Below, in pieces: positions 53,339 through 62,103 of a DNA stretch of 64,000 nucleotides. Positions within the stretch are counted from its first letter, which is position 1. Every line of letters begins with the position of its first letter. The DNA comes from Halpernia frigidisoli. GTDB lineage: Bacteria > Bacteroidota > Bacteroidia > Flavobacteriales > Weeksellaceae. The DNA lies in assembly GCF_900113805.1 (NCBI RefSeq), contig NZ_FOQT01000004.1, forward strand, positions 248,001 through 312,000, in the 5' to 3' direction. Made by a program: the position numbers and the translations under genes. Under the pieces are notes generated by a model. The model did no database searches and was not told where the DNA came from. It saw only the letters and a program-made list of their open reading frames with translations.

Positions 53339-53788
53339 ATGTTTAAATCTTTGCTCTACCTTTTTGTATTTTTATTATTTACACAATGTAATTCGCAGAA
53401 AACAGTAAAACTCATGCAGCAAATCCCATCATTTGAAAATATTGAGCAACTTGAAGGCAATTGGTATTTGATTAAAAAAACAACGCAACAAAATGATGTT
53501 GTAAATAGCTTAGAAATTCAATGCTTGGGGAAATTATACTGGGAGATCTCAAAAATTAATGGCAACTACAATCTTAAAAAACATTTTGCCAGTGGTAAAA
53601 ATTGTGAAACACATGTCATAAAAACAGACGGTTTGAATTACGCAAACGGAAGACTTAATTATAGGGAAGGAGACATTGTGAAAAGTGAATTGCTGGAAAA
53701 ATTAAATGAAAAAGCATTTAAAATTACAGAAAAAAGTTTTGCAAATGGCGAAACCATTTTGATAGAAACCTTTTACGAAAAACGATAA
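53339..53788 (+). CDS. Small lipoprotein, possibly lipocalin-like
   Basis: A 149-residue protein with a lipoprotein signal (MFKSLLYLFVFLLFTQC, Cys17). After a linker, LEGNWYLIKKTTQQNDVV resembles the GxW motif that opens lipocalin barrels, and the remainder is short beta-type segments (KLYWEISKINGNYNLKKHF, TDGLNYANGRLNYREGD). Two further Cys at about 62 and 87 could pair. Lipocalin is a guess from this pattern; no ligand can be inferred. It stands alone between a terminator and scpA. Confidence 0.72.
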   Translation: MFKSLLYLFVFLLFTQCNSQKTVKLMQQIPSFENIEQLEGNWYLIKKTTQQNDVVNSLEIQCLGKLYWEISKINGNYNLKKHFASGKNCETHVIKTDGLNYANGRLNYREGDIVKSELLEKLNEKAFKITEKSFANGETILIETFYEKR

Positions 53789-53901
53789 CGTAAGTTTTTT
53801 TTAAATTTTTAAAAATTTTCTTTTAAAGATTTACTTTCATTTTCGTGTTTTAAGGTAAATTCCTGAAATTTTGTAACTTCACGTTCTACAAAAAATGCAC
53901 A

Positions 53902-56019
53902 ATGCGCCAAGAAATTCAAAACACAAATCCTGATTTTTCCTTAAATTTTCCTGAAAATATTCCTTATTTTTTTGAAAAAGATGGACTGGAAATGAAATCT
54001 TCGTACACCGAAAAAGACGAGATCAGAGAAGATATTAAAACTACTTCAGCGGGAATTGTGCCTTTTTTACGCGGTCCATATTCTACCATGTTTGTTCAAA
54101 AACCTTGGACGATACGTCAATATGCTGGTTTTTCTACGGCTGAAGAATCAAATAAGTTTTATAAAAAAAATCTTGCTGCCGGACAAAAAGGTTTGTCTGT
54201 TGCTTTTGATTTGGCAACGCATCGTGGTTATGATTCTAATCATCCAAGAGTGGAAGGTGATGTGGGAAAAGCTGGTGTTGCAATTGATTCCATTGAAGAC
54301 ATGAAGATTTTGTTTAATGAAATTCCATTAGATGAAATCTCCGTTTCGATGACGATGAACGGCGCAGTTTTGCCAATTTTGGCGTTTTATATTGTCGCTG
54401 CAGAAGAACAAGGCGTTTCGCAGGAAAAATTATCCGGAACTATTCAGAATGATATTTTAAAAGAATTCATGGTGCGGAATACTTACATTTATCCGCCAAC
54501 GCCTTCTATGAAAATTATTGCGGATATTTTTGAATACACTTCGAAAAATATTCCGAAATTTAATTCGATCTCAATTTCCGGTTATCACATGCAGGAAGCT
54601 GGCGCCACGCCTGTTTTAGAAATGGCTTATACTTTAGCCGACGGTTTGGAATATGTTCGCACCGGTATAAAAGCAGGAATGAACATCGACGATTTTGCCC
54701 CAAGATTATCATTTTTCTGGGCAATCGGGATGAATCATTTTATAGAAATTGCAAAATTACGTGCTGCGAGATATCTTTGGGCAAATCTTTTAAGTCAGTT
54801 TGAACCAAAAAATCCAAAATCTTTAGCCTTAAGAACACATTCCCAAACTTCCGGTTGGTCTTTAACGGAACAGGAACCATTTAACAATATAACAAGAACG
54901 ACGATTGAAGCCTTATCTGCCGCACTTGGTGGAACACAATCTTTACATACCAATGCTTTAGACGAAGCCATCGCTTTGCCGACAGATTATTCCGCGAAAA
55001 TTGCCAGAAATACTCAGATTATTCTGCAACAAGAAAGTGGCATTTGTAATGTTGTCGATCCTTTTGGCGGAAGTCATTTGGTAGAAAGTCTGACGCAACA
55101 AATGATTGATGAAGGCATGAAATTCATCAACGAAATTGAAGAAGAAGGCGGCATGACAAAAGCCATCGAAGCCGGAATTCCTAAAATGAGAATTGAAGAA
55201 GCAGCGGCAAAAAAACAGGCAAAAATTGACAGTGGTGAAGAGTTTATTATCGGTGTAAATGCTTTTAAATCCGTTCAAAAACAAATCGATTTGGATATTT
55301 TAGATATCGATAATACAGAAGTTCGCAGGTCTCAAATTGAAAGATTAAACAAAGTAAAATCTGAAAGGAATCCCGATTCTGTGATAGAAATTTTAAATAA
55401 ATTAAGAGATTGTGCTAAAACCGGCGAAGGAAATCTTTTAGAATTGTCCATTGAAGCCGCGAGAAGAAGAGTGACTTTGGGCGAAATGAGTGATGCTTTA
55501 GAAGAAAGTTTTGGCAGATATAAAGCGAATATTAGAACTATTCAAGGAGTTTACGCTATGAATGCAAGCAAAAATGAATATTTTGAAAAAGCCATTTCTT
55601 TAACCCAAATGTTTGAGGAAAAAGAGGGACGCAGACCGAGAATTATGGTCGTAAAGATGGGACAAGACGGTCATGATCGCGGTGCAAAAGTAGTTGCGAC
55701 GGCGTTTGCAGATATGGGTTTTGACGTTGATGTTGCGCCACTTTTCCAGACACCTGAAGAAGTTGCGATGCAGGCAGTGGAAAATGACATCCATATTTTG
55801 GGCGTTTCTTCTTTGGCAGCAGGACATAAATATCTCGTTCCGGAAGTTGTTTCAGAATTAAAAAAATTAGGCGCAGAAAATATTACCATCGTTGTTGGCG
55901 GCGTAATTCCGAAACAGGATTATGATTTTCTTTACCAAAATGGGGCGGAGTTTATCTTTGGTCCTGGAACTAATTTACCGAAATCTGCGTGTGAAATTTT
56001 GGAGAAAATGTTGAAATGA
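53902..56019 (+). CDS. scpA: Methylmalonyl-CoA mutase, large subunit
   Basis: Cobalamin-dependent enzyme that interconverts methylmalonyl-CoA and succinyl-CoA. The 705 residues hold the substrate barrel ([62 protein letters not shown]) and a C-terminal B12-binding domain with the lower-ligand motif [28 protein letters not shown] and GGVIPKQDY. The length fits the large, catalytic subunit. The usual small-subunit gene is not next to it. meaB, the protecting GTPase, is about 1 kb downstream on the same strand. Confidence 0.95.
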   Translation: MRQEIQNTNPDFSLNFPENIPYFFEKDGLEMKSSYTEKDEIREDIKTTSAGIVPFLRGPYSTMFVQKPWTIRQYAGFSTAEESNKFYKKNLAAGQKGLSVAFDLATHRGYDSNHPRVEGDVGKAGVAIDSIEDMKILFNEIPLDEISVSMTMNGAVLPILAFYIVAAEEQGVSQEKLSGTIQNDILKEFMVRNTYIYPPTPSMKIIADIFEYTSKNIPKFNSISISGYHMQEAGATPVLEMAYTLADGLEYVRTGIKAGMNIDDFAPRLSFFWAIGMNHFIEIAKLRAARYLWANLLSQFEPKNPKSLALRTHSQTSGWSLTEQEPFNNITRTTIEALSAALGGTQSLHTNALDEAIALPTDYSAKIARNTQIILQQESGICNVVDPFGGSHLVESLTQQMIDEGMKFINEIEEEGGMTKAIEAGIPKMRIEEAAAKKQAKIDSGEEFIIGVNAFKSVQKQIDLDILDIDNTEVRRSQIERLNKVKSERNPDSVIEILNKLRDCAKTGEGNLLELSIEAARRRVTLGEMSDALEESFGRYKANIRTIQGVYAMNASKNEYFEKAISLTQMFEEKEGRRPRIMVVKMGQDGHDRGAKVVATAFADMGFDVDVAPLFQTPEEVAMQAVENDIHILGVSSLAAGHKYLVPEVVSELKKLGAENITIVVGGVIPKQDYDFLYQNGAEFIFGPGTNLPKSACEILEKMLK

Positions 56020-56053
56020 TTTTCAAATTAATTTCCCAATTCAAAAAATATCC

Positions 56054-56061
56054 TATATTTG
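56054..56061 (+). promoter_or_regulatory. -7 box of a possible small transcript
   Basis: TATATTTG, a perfect Bacteroidota -7 box, 35 bp after the scpA stop and 38 bp before a 25-codon ORF. The -33 region is poor. Confidence 0.55.
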
Positions 56062-56098
56062 CACGCAATAATTTTGTAAAAATTTAAAAAAAGAAGTC

Positions 56099-56176
56099 AT
56101 GTTCAAAGTTAATTATAACATAAAAAACAAATTACCGCTTTCTGTGGTAAGGCTTCGCGTTTTTGCATTTTCTTAA
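56099..56176 (+). CDS. Possible 25-residue peptide or leader ORF
   Basis: ATG after an A-rich leader ending AAAGAAGTC, encoding MFKVNYNIKNKLPLSVVRL followed by RVFAFS, then TAA. The peptide is basic and hydrophobic. It lies between a perfect -7 box (56054-56061) and a terminator (56203-56238), so a short RNA of about 170 nt is likely. A stem TTACC/GGTAA lies inside the ORF. It might be a leader peptide, a small protein or simply part of an sRNA; no homologue is recognised. Confidence 0.4.
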   Translation: MFKVNYNIKNKLPLSVVRLRVFAFS

Positions 56177-56202
56177 AAAGAATTTTTTCTAATGAAATAT
56201 CA

Positions 56203-56238
56203 AAACCCGAAGTTGCAAAATTTCGGGTTTATTTTTTG
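56203..56238 (+). terminator. Terminator of the possible small transcript
   Basis: Stem AAACCCGAA/TTCGGGTTT (56203-56211 with 56222-56230), followed by a T-rich tail. An outer AAATATC/GATATTT pair extends it. Confidence 0.72.
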
Positions 56239-56366
56239 ATATTTTATCAGCACTTATAATTTCCCCGAAATATTAAATTTAAAAAAGTCTCAAATTATTG
56301 TGAGATCGGTTTTACTGCATTTTGCAGATTTAAACCAAGAAAAATTCTATTAAAATTAAAAAAATT

Positions 56367-56942
56367 ATGGACACCATAAAAAATAAATACTATTTCACGG
56401 CTTTAGACAATTTTCCTTATAATATGGAAGAATGTATTGAAGCCTTGCAATATGCCCTATCTTATGATTCTTGCGATGTTGACGCATTGTGCTTGATGGG
56501 AAGGGTTTACAGCGAATTACTCACCGATTATGAAACGGCAAAACTATATTTTCAAGAAGCCATAAATTGCGATGTTACCAATTTAAACACGCCGAAATTC
56601 TACATAAAATGCCTTTTAGATAATGAAGACTTTGCAGAAGCAGAAAAACTGATCAACTATTCTTTAAACATTAAGGGTATTGATAAAACAAGAATTCTTT
56701 TGCATAAATCTTTGTTTTTCGAAATCCAACTTGATTATGAAAATGCTTTAATACCTTTAAAAGAAGCGATCCATTTTAGTTATGATAAGGAAATGCTGGA
56801 TTATTTGAAGCAAAGGCAAAAATTTATTAAATCTAAAATGCCGAAAATCGACAAAGAAAAGAAGAGTAAAAAAGTCGTTTTAAAGGCGAAAAGAAATAGG
56901 TTTTCGCTTCATACAATATTTGGCAGAAAAAAAACAAATTAA
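56367..56942 (+). CDS. TPR-containing protein of unknown function
   Basis: A 191-residue cytoplasmic protein, probably helical repeats: CIEALQYALSYDSCDVDALCLMGRVYSEL, YETAKLYFQEAINCDVTNL and YENALIPLKEAIHFSYDKEML fit three or four TPR units. The C-terminal 40 residues are strongly basic (KIDKEKKSKKVVLKAKRNR), which might bind nucleic acid or the membrane. No signal peptide. I cannot assign a function. It stands alone between the small transcript and meaB; 92 bp to meaB leaves co-transcription open. Confidence 0.8.
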   Translation: MDTIKNKYYFTALDNFPYNMEECIEALQYALSYDSCDVDALCLMGRVYSELLTDYETAKLYFQEAINCDVTNLNTPKFYIKCLLDNEDFAEAEKLINYSLNIKGIDKTRILLHKSLFFEIQLDYENALIPLKEAIHFSYDKEMLDYLKQRQKFIKSKMPKIDKEKKSKKVVLKAKRNRFSLHTIFGRKKTN

Positions 56943-57033
56943 ACAAATTTTAAAATTATAATTTTTACCTATTTTTGATTAAAATATTTTTTAAAAATAG
57001 AGAAACTTAAGGAATAGGTAATTTTTTAATTTA

Positions 57034-58017
57034 ATGATTTTAGACAATGAAACTTTAGTAAAAGGCATAAAATCCGGCGATAAAAGATTGCTCGGTAAAG
57101 CCATTACTTTGGTGGAAAGTAAAAAACCTGAACATAGAATTCAAGCAGATTTATTATTAAAGGAAATTTTACCGTTCAGCGGAAATTCGATTAGAATTGG
57201 AATAACCGGGGTTCCCGGTGCAGGGAAATCTACATTTATAGAAAATTTTGGAAAACTTGCGATTGAGAGTGGAAAAAAAGTCGCTGTATTGGCAATTGAT
57301 CCAAGTTCATCTTTAAATAAAGGAAGTATTCTTGGTGATAAAACCCGAATGGAAGAATTGGCGCGGGAGAAAAATGCGTTCATCAGACCAAGTCCAAGTT
57401 CGGGATTTTTGGGCGGCGTTGCCAATGCGACTTTTGAAAGTATGTTGCTTTGTGAAGCGGCAGGTTACGATTTTATTTTAATTGAAACCGTCGGCGTTGG
57501 TCAAAGTGAGGTTTTAGTTTCAGATATTACGGACGTTTTTTTATTTCTAAAAATAATGGGCGGCGGTGATGAATTACAAGGCATAAAACGTGGCATTATG
57601 GAAATGATCGACGTGGTTTTCATTAACAAAGTAAATGATGAAAATCTGCGTAAAGCAAAAACTGAGAAAGTTGATTTGATGCGCGCTTTACATTTTATGC
57701 CTTCGAAAGAAAAAGATTGGAAAATCCCGGTTTTGCTTGGTTCTGCTATAGAGAATAAAGGTTTAGATAAAGTTTTTGAGGAAATAAATAATTTTATTGA
57801 TTTAAAAAAACTGAATCAAAATTTTGAAAAAAACCGTCACTTACAAGCAGAAAAACGTTTTGATTATTGGGTTCAAAATTATATTTTAGAAGAATTAAAA
57901 ACGAAAGAAAATTCTGAAAATGAATTTAAATTACACAAAAAAAATGCTTCAGAATTGAAAAGTAATCCAAGTTCTGAAGCACGTTTGTGGGTAGAAAAAA
58001 TTTTTAAAAAACTTTGA
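57034..58017 (+). CDS. meaB: Methylmalonyl-CoA mutase-associated GTPase
   Basis: G3E-family GTPase that helps load and protect the cobalamin cofactor of methylmalonyl-CoA mutase. The 327 residues show Walker A GITGVPGAGKSTFIENFG near residue 58-75, VLAIDPSSSLNKGSILGDKTRM, the switch-type ETVGVGQSEV and the guanine-specificity NKVND. It ends with the helical dimer arm. It lies about 1 kb after scpA in the same direction, consistent with a shared pathway. Confidence 0.95.
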   Translation: MILDNETLVKGIKSGDKRLLGKAITLVESKKPEHRIQADLLLKEILPFSGNSIRIGITGVPGAGKSTFIENFGKLAIESGKKVAVLAIDPSSSLNKGSILGDKTRMEELAREKNAFIRPSPSSGFLGGVANATFESMLLCEAAGYDFILIETVGVGQSEVLVSDITDVFLFLKIMGGGDELQGIKRGIMEMIDVVFINKVNDENLRKAKTEKVDLMRALHFMPSKEKDWKIPVLLGSAIENKGLDKVFEEINNFIDLKKLNQNFEKNRHLQAEKRFDYWVQNYILEELKTKENSENEFKLHKKNASELKSNPSSEARLWVEKIFKKL

Positions 58018-58548
58018 TTATTTTGTAATCTCTTTATTTTTCATAATGTAACCATCGTAACTTATCGATTGTCTATCATTTGAAATTAAATTAGCATATG
58101 ATTTTCCATTAGAAAAAACTGAAATATTTATTGTAATTTGACTTGGTTGGTCATTCGTTACCATTTTGTATTCCCAATCGCCTTTTTTATTTTGTGTTTT
58201 ATTTAAAGTAAAATCTTTTGATGTAAAATTAAAATTATTTTTAGTTGAGTCAAAATTTGGCGTGTACATACGTCCGAAATAGGGAAGATCAACTTTTAAT
58301 TCTTTATCTTTTAAAGTGATGACGTAGCCGTAATCCAAAGTTAAGAATCTTTGTGACCCAGCGCCAGGAAAGCTATTCATTACATTTATCACATCGAAAT
58401 TTGTGGGATTCGCCCTCTCTGCCAGAAATGTAAACTGATCTGTATTTATTAGTTGTTGAACATTAGCTGTGGAATTATAAATTTTTTGGCTGCAGCTGGA
58501 GAAAGAAACTACAGCAATTATGCAAATTGAATATATTAAATTTTTCAT
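58018..58548 (-). CDS. DUF4251-like lipoprotein
   Basis: A 176-residue protein from the ATG at 58548, chosen because MKNLIYSICIIAVVSFSSC is a lipoprotein signal; the open frame runs another 58 codons upstream but crosses the divergent promoter region. The mature part shows FTFLAERANPTNF, VDLPYFGRMYTPNFDS and FNFTSKDFTLNKT, the pattern of DUF4251 proteins of Bacteroidota. Function unknown. Its stop abuts that of meaB with no gap (convergent). Confidence 0.8.
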   Translation of the reverse strand: MKNLIYSICIIAVVSFSSCSQKIYNSTANVQQLINTDQFTFLAERANPTNFDVINVMNSFPGAGSQRFLTLDYGYVITLKDKELKVDLPYFGRMYTPNFDSTKNNFNFTSKDFTLNKTQNKKGDWEYKMVTNDQPSQITINISVFSNGKSYANLISNDRQSISYDGYIMKNKEITK

Positions 58549-58648
58549 TATTTTTTTAAATAATACATCAATTTTGGTGCTAAAAGTTAGTTTTTTAAAT
58601 ATGAATTTAAAATTGGAATAGAAATTGTAAAATCTAAAAAAAATTATT

Positions 58649-59455
58649 ATGAAAATTAAAAGTATTTTAGGATTTGGATTTATTGGTATCAGTCTTTGGG
58701 CATGTACAACTAATCCAATCACAGGTCGTTCATCACTCCATTTGGCAAATGACCAGGAAATCGATGCGATGGCGCTTCAGGAATATAAGCAAACACTACA
58801 AACGGGAAAAGTGATCAGTGGAACGACTTCCGCCACTTTAGTAAAAACTGTTGGTAATAGAATAAAAAATGCTGCTGTAAAGTATTATACAAGTCTTGGA
58901 AGACAAGGCGACATTGCAAATTACCAGTGGGAATTTAATTTATTGCAGGATGCCCAATTAAATGCATGGTGTATGCCTGGTGGAAAAGTAGCTGTTTATT
59001 CAGGTATTTTGCCGGTAACGAAAGATGCAACTGGTTTAGCAGTAGTTTTAGGTCATGAGATTTCGCACGCACTTGCAGGTCATGGAAACGAGAGAATTTC
59101 TCAGGCCATGGTTGCTCAATATGGTGGTGCAATTTTAGGCAGTTCAATTTCAAATCAGCAGGTTGCTGCAATATTTTCAAGAGCTTATCCAGTGGGAGCA
59201 CAGGTTGGTTTATTGGCTTATGGTAGAAAACAGGAATTGGAAGCTGATGAAATGGGTCTTTATCTAATGTCAATGGCCGGATATAATCCTCAACAGGCGC
59301 CAATCTTTTGGGAAAGAATGGAAAGTTCTTCAGGTAGCGGAAACAGATCGCCGGAATTTCTTTCAACTCACCCAGCGCCAGAAAACAGAAGAGCTGATTT
59401 ATTGAATGATATGCCAAAAGCATTAGAATACTACCGCGCAGCAGGCGGAAAATAA
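58649..59455 (+). CDS. M48 family metalloprotease lipoprotein
   Basis: A 268-residue protease with a lipoprotein signal (MKIKSILGFGFIGISLWAC, Cys19) followed by TTNPITGRSSLHL, the start typical of LoiP/YggG-like M48C peptidases. The zinc site is VVLGHEISHALAGHG (HEISH near residue 136) with the third ligand Glu in KQELEADEMGLYLMSMAGY. The ending STHPAPENRRADLL is conserved. Members act in outer-membrane protein quality control (family knowledge). It is a single gene with a strong terminator. Confidence 0.93.
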   Translation: MKIKSILGFGFIGISLWACTTNPITGRSSLHLANDQEIDAMALQEYKQTLQTGKVISGTTSATLVKTVGNRIKNAAVKYYTSLGRQGDIANYQWEFNLLQDAQLNAWCMPGGKVAVYSGILPVTKDATGLAVVLGHEISHALAGHGNERISQAMVAQYGGAILGSSISNQQVAAIFSRAYPVGAQVGLLAYGRKQELEADEMGLYLMSMAGYNPQQAPIFWERMESSSGSGNRSPEFLSTHPAPENRRADLLNDMPKALEYYRAAGGK

Positions 59456-59474
59456 TCTAAAAATAATATAGAAT

Positions 59475-59510
59475 TTTCCAAAATTTAATTTATTTTGGAA
59501 AGTTTTTTTT
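59475..59510 (+). terminator. Terminator of the M48 peptidase gene
   Basis: Perfect 10-bp stem TTTCCAAAAT/ATTTTGGAAA (59475-59484 with 59492-59501), then G and eight T. Confidence 0.88.
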
Positions 59511-59529
59511 AAATATAAAAACAATTACC

Positions 59530-59856
59530 ATGAAAAATTTAACATTTATTGGAATCATTCTACTAGCTTTAGCTTTCCTTTTATATTATTTAATGCCGGA
59601 ATTTTCTTTTATTAAATTGTTTGAACCCATAAATCTAATGGGAATTCTTGCGGGGATTGGCATAGGTTTGATTATCGGAGGTTTAGTCGGCTATGTAAGT
59701 AAAGGTTCATCCATTCGAAAATCTAACCAGAGAAAAGATTATATTCAACTCGAAAAAGAAAAGAAAGCACTGGAAGTCCAGGCTGCCATGTTAGCAAACA
59801 ATCAGTCGGTTACTAATGAAGATTTACAACAAAAAAATATGCAAAATCAACCGTGA
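59530..59856 (+). CDS. Small two-helix membrane protein
   Basis: A 108-residue protein with two membrane segments (about 5-22 NLTFIGIILLALAFLLYY, and 36-58 IGIGLIIGGLVGYV) followed by a Lys/Glu/Gln-rich tail that is probably a cytoplasmic coiled coil (RKDYIQLEKEKKALEVQAAML). I do not recognise the family. The stop codon lies inside the right arm of a 19-bp terminator stem, so translation and termination overlap. Confidence 0.78.
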   Translation: MKNLTFIGIILLALAFLLYYLMPEFSFIKLFEPINLMGILAGIGIGLIIGGLVGYVSKGSSIRKSNQRKDYIQLEKEKKALEVQAAMLANNQSVTNEDLQQKNMQNQP

Positions 59857-59873
59857 TTTTGCATATTTTTTTT
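59831..59873. terminator. Bidirectional terminator overlapping a stop codon
   Basis: Perfect 19-bp stem (59831-59849 with 59854-59872), loop ACCG. The TGA at 59854-59856 that ends the upstream gene starts the right arm. T-runs on both strands also serve the minus-strand gene ending at 59889. Confidence 0.9.
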
Positions 59874-59888
59874 AAATATTAAAAATTA

Positions 59889-60512
59889 TTAAAATTTGTA
59901 GCCTAAACCTATTAAAACAAGATTTGGTCTGTTGTCATAACGAATTGTAGTTTGTTTGCCTGCCACATTGCTGATGAATTTGCGCTGATCCTGAGAGAAA
60001 GCACCTTCATATCGTGCATTAAGAATCAACTTTGAAATTTGAACCTGTGCGCCAAACTGATATCCTACAGTAAATTGTTTTTGAGCATTCTCCTTAAAAT
60101 CCTGAAACTGATCATCTTTAGATAAATTGTAACTGGCAACTGGTCCTACAAAAACGCCAAGCGTTTCTCCCAAAACATTGTATCCAACTAAAACCGGTAC
60201 ATCTACACGATTATATTTTGCCTCTAATTTTACATTTGTTACAGGTTCTGTAAAACTATTTTTAAAAGTAGTGTAATAAATCTCTGGCATTAAAAATAAT
60301 GATGTAGGCAGAGAAATTTTTGCTGAAAGACCAACATTGAAACCGGCGATATTTTTACCCGATTGATCGTAAGCACTTGATGCTGTATTTGAAATATCTT
60401 TCCATGAGGAAGAATTTGTTGGGAATAATGCATTTGCTTTGGCTGAAAGTGTTAGCTGCGCGCATGCTAATTCGGAAATTCCTATTAAGGCTAAACTAAA
60501 AATCTGTTTCAT
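59889..60512 (-). CDS. Outer-membrane beta-barrel protein, PorT-like
   Basis: A 207-residue protein with a signal peptide (MKQIFSLALIGISELACAQ) and alternating beta strands: GFNVGLSAKISLPTSLFLMPEIYYT, FTVGYQFGAQVQISKLILNARYEGAF and the C-terminal aromatic end PNLVLIGLGYKF. This is the small PorT-family barrel common in Bacteroidota. Its start overlaps mlaF by 17 bp, so it is translated from the same mRNA; this is the place where an mlaD gene often lies in other bacteria. Confidence 0.85.
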   Translation of the reverse strand: MKQIFSLALIGISELACAQLTLSAKANALFPTNSSSWKDISNTASSAYDQSGKNIAGFNVGLSAKISLPTSLFLMPEIYYTTFKNSFTEPVTNVKLEAKYNRVDVPVLVGYNVLGETLGVFVGPVASYNLSKDDQFQDFKENAQKQFTVGYQFGAQVQISKLILNARYEGAFSQDQRKFISNVAGKQTTIRYDNRPNLVLIGLGYKF

Positions 60513-61314
60513 TTTCTGGTGGTTTTGTTATGATGTTTTCGATCATTGTTTTATCAGTTTTCAGAAAATATTCCCGAAGTTCTTTAAACAACTCTGATGA
60601 ATAAACGAAATCTATAAGATTTTTATTGTTAGCGTTAATTAAAATATCTTTTGTTCCTTCCCATTCCTTAATACCAAGTCTTAAATAAACGATCTTTTCA
60701 CCAACCGTCATTACAGAATTCATATCATGGGTGTTGATAATTGTTGTCGTATTATATTCTTTGGTAATTTCAAGCAGTAGATCGTCGATAATATTCGAAG
60801 TATAAGGATCCAAACCTGAATTAGGCTCATCACAAAATAAATATTTTGGATTATTCACAATCGCTCTGGCGATCGCAACCCTTTTTTGCATTCCACCGGA
60901 GATTTCTGAAGGATATTTGCGGTTTGCTTTTCCTAAATGTACTTTGCCAATAACGTCCATTACACGGCGTTTTTTCTCTCTGTAAGTTAAATCACTGAAC
61001 ATATTTAGAGGAAACATAATATTTTCATCAACGGTCATTGAGTCAAAAAGTGCACTTCCCTGAAAAACGGTCCCGATCTCAGATCGCAAAGTTTGCTTTT
61101 CGTCACGTGACATTTTATTAATATCTCTGCCATCGAACATGATTTCACCGGATGAAGGTTGGTAAACATTTAATAGACTTTTTAAGAATACAGTTTTTCC
61201 TGAACCACTTTGCCCAATGATCATATTGACCTTTCCGGTTTCAAAAGTAGTGGTAATGCCTTTTAAGACTTCAACGTTACCAAAATTTTTCTTTAAATTT
61301 TTTATTTCTATCAT
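60496..61314 (-). CDS. ABC transporter ATP-binding protein, MlaF-like
   Basis: A 272-residue ATPase from the ATG at 61314 (MIEIKNLKKNFGNVEVLKGI); the longer open frame would overlap mlaE by 60 bp. Walker A GQSGSGKTVFLKSLL, signature SEISGGMQKRVAIARAIV and Walker B YLFCDEPNSGLDPYTS are intact; GGMQKR is characteristic of the Mla/Ttg2A group. With MlaE it forms an inner-membrane system that moves phospholipids between membranes. Start and stop overlap (TAATG) with mlaE. Confidence 0.9.
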   Translation of the reverse strand: MIEIKNLKKNFGNVEVLKGITTTFETGKVNMIIGQSGSGKTVFLKSLLNVYQPSSGEIMFDGRDINKMSRDEKQTLRSEIGTVFQGSALFDSMTVDENIMFPLNMFSDLTYREKKRRVMDVIGKVHLGKANRKYPSEISGGMQKRVAIARAIVNNPKYLFCDEPNSGLDPYTSNIIDDLLLEITKEYNTTTIINTHDMNSVMTVGEKIVYLRLGIKEWEGTKDILINANNKNLIDFVYSSELFKELREYFLKTDKTMIENIITKPPENETDF

Positions 61315-62066
61315 TAACTTAAAAACATTTGGGTGAGTAAAAGATTTGCCATAATAATTGAAACAATCGTCCAAACCACGGCTTGTGTACTGGCGCGGCC
61401 AACTTCCAGAGAACCTCCTTTTACGTTAAAGCCAAAATAAGCCGGAACGGTGGCAATTATAAATGCAAAAACTGCAGTTTTAAAGAAAGCGTACCATATA
61501 AATGAGAATGGCATATACATTTGAATTCCAGTGATATAGTCTGCTTTGCTCCAGCTTCCCGTAGCAATTCCGGCTAAATAACCACCGTAAATTCCAAACA
61601 CGATACTGATCGCAATTAACAACGGATTAAAGATTACACTTGCAATAATTTTTGGTAAAATTAAAAAATTTGGTGAATTAACGCCCATAATATCAAGTGC
61701 ATCAATTTGCTCAGTAACCCTCATTGTTCCTATACTTGAGGCAATATACGAACCAACTTTACCTGCTAAAATAACAGATATAATTGTGGGTGCAAATTCA
61801 AGTATTAAAACTACTTTGGTCGCGTAACCAATAAAACTTAGAGGAATTGGGAATGAAGAAGCGGTAAAGTTATTAAACATCTGTATGGCAACTACGGCAC
61901 CAACGAAAGTGGACGTAAATAATACCAGACCGAAGGAATTAACTCCTAAATCTGCAATCTCTCTAAAAAATAATTTCACAAAGACAGCAGTATTCTGCGG
62001 CCTTTTCATGGCTTTTCCCAAAAGCAGAAAATATTCCCCAATGGAAGTAAACAGTCTTTTTAACAT
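61314..62066 (-). CDS. MlaE family ABC transporter permease
   Basis: A 250-residue inner-membrane permease with five or six hydrophobic segments. Family landmarks are SFGLVLFTSTFVGAVVAIQMF, EFAPTIISVILAGKVGSYIASSIGTMRVTEQIDALDIMGVN and VPAYFGFNVKGGSLEVGRASTQAVVW. MlaE works with the ATPase MlaF in retrograde or anterograde phospholipid traffic that keeps the outer membrane asymmetric. First gene of a three-gene unit (mlaE, mlaF, barrel protein). mlaD is not in the window. Confidence 0.93.
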   Translation of the reverse strand: MLKRLFTSIGEYFLLLGKAMKRPQNTAVFVKLFFREIADLGVNSFGLVLFTSTFVGAVVAIQMFNNFTASSFPIPLSFIGYATKVVLILEFAPTIISVILAGKVGSYIASSIGTMRVTEQIDALDIMGVNSPNFLILPKIIASVIFNPLLIAISIVFGIYGGYLAGIATGSWSKADYITGIQMYMPFSFIWYAFFKTAVFAFIIATVPAYFGFNVKGGSLEVGRASTQAVVWTIVSIIMANLLLTQMFLS

Positions 62067-62103
62067 AGCGCTAAATTAGTGTTTTTTTATGTTATCAAAT
62101 TGA

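Noticed and set aside
56287-56307. TCTCA-N8-TGAGA dyad as an operator before the TPR gene
   Set aside because: The arms are only 5 bp and no regulator gene or promoter overlap supports it; chance occurrence is likely.
58549-58722. N-terminal extension of the DUF4251-like gene
   Set aside because: It would cover the leader of the divergent M48 gene and place a lipoprotein signal in mid-protein.
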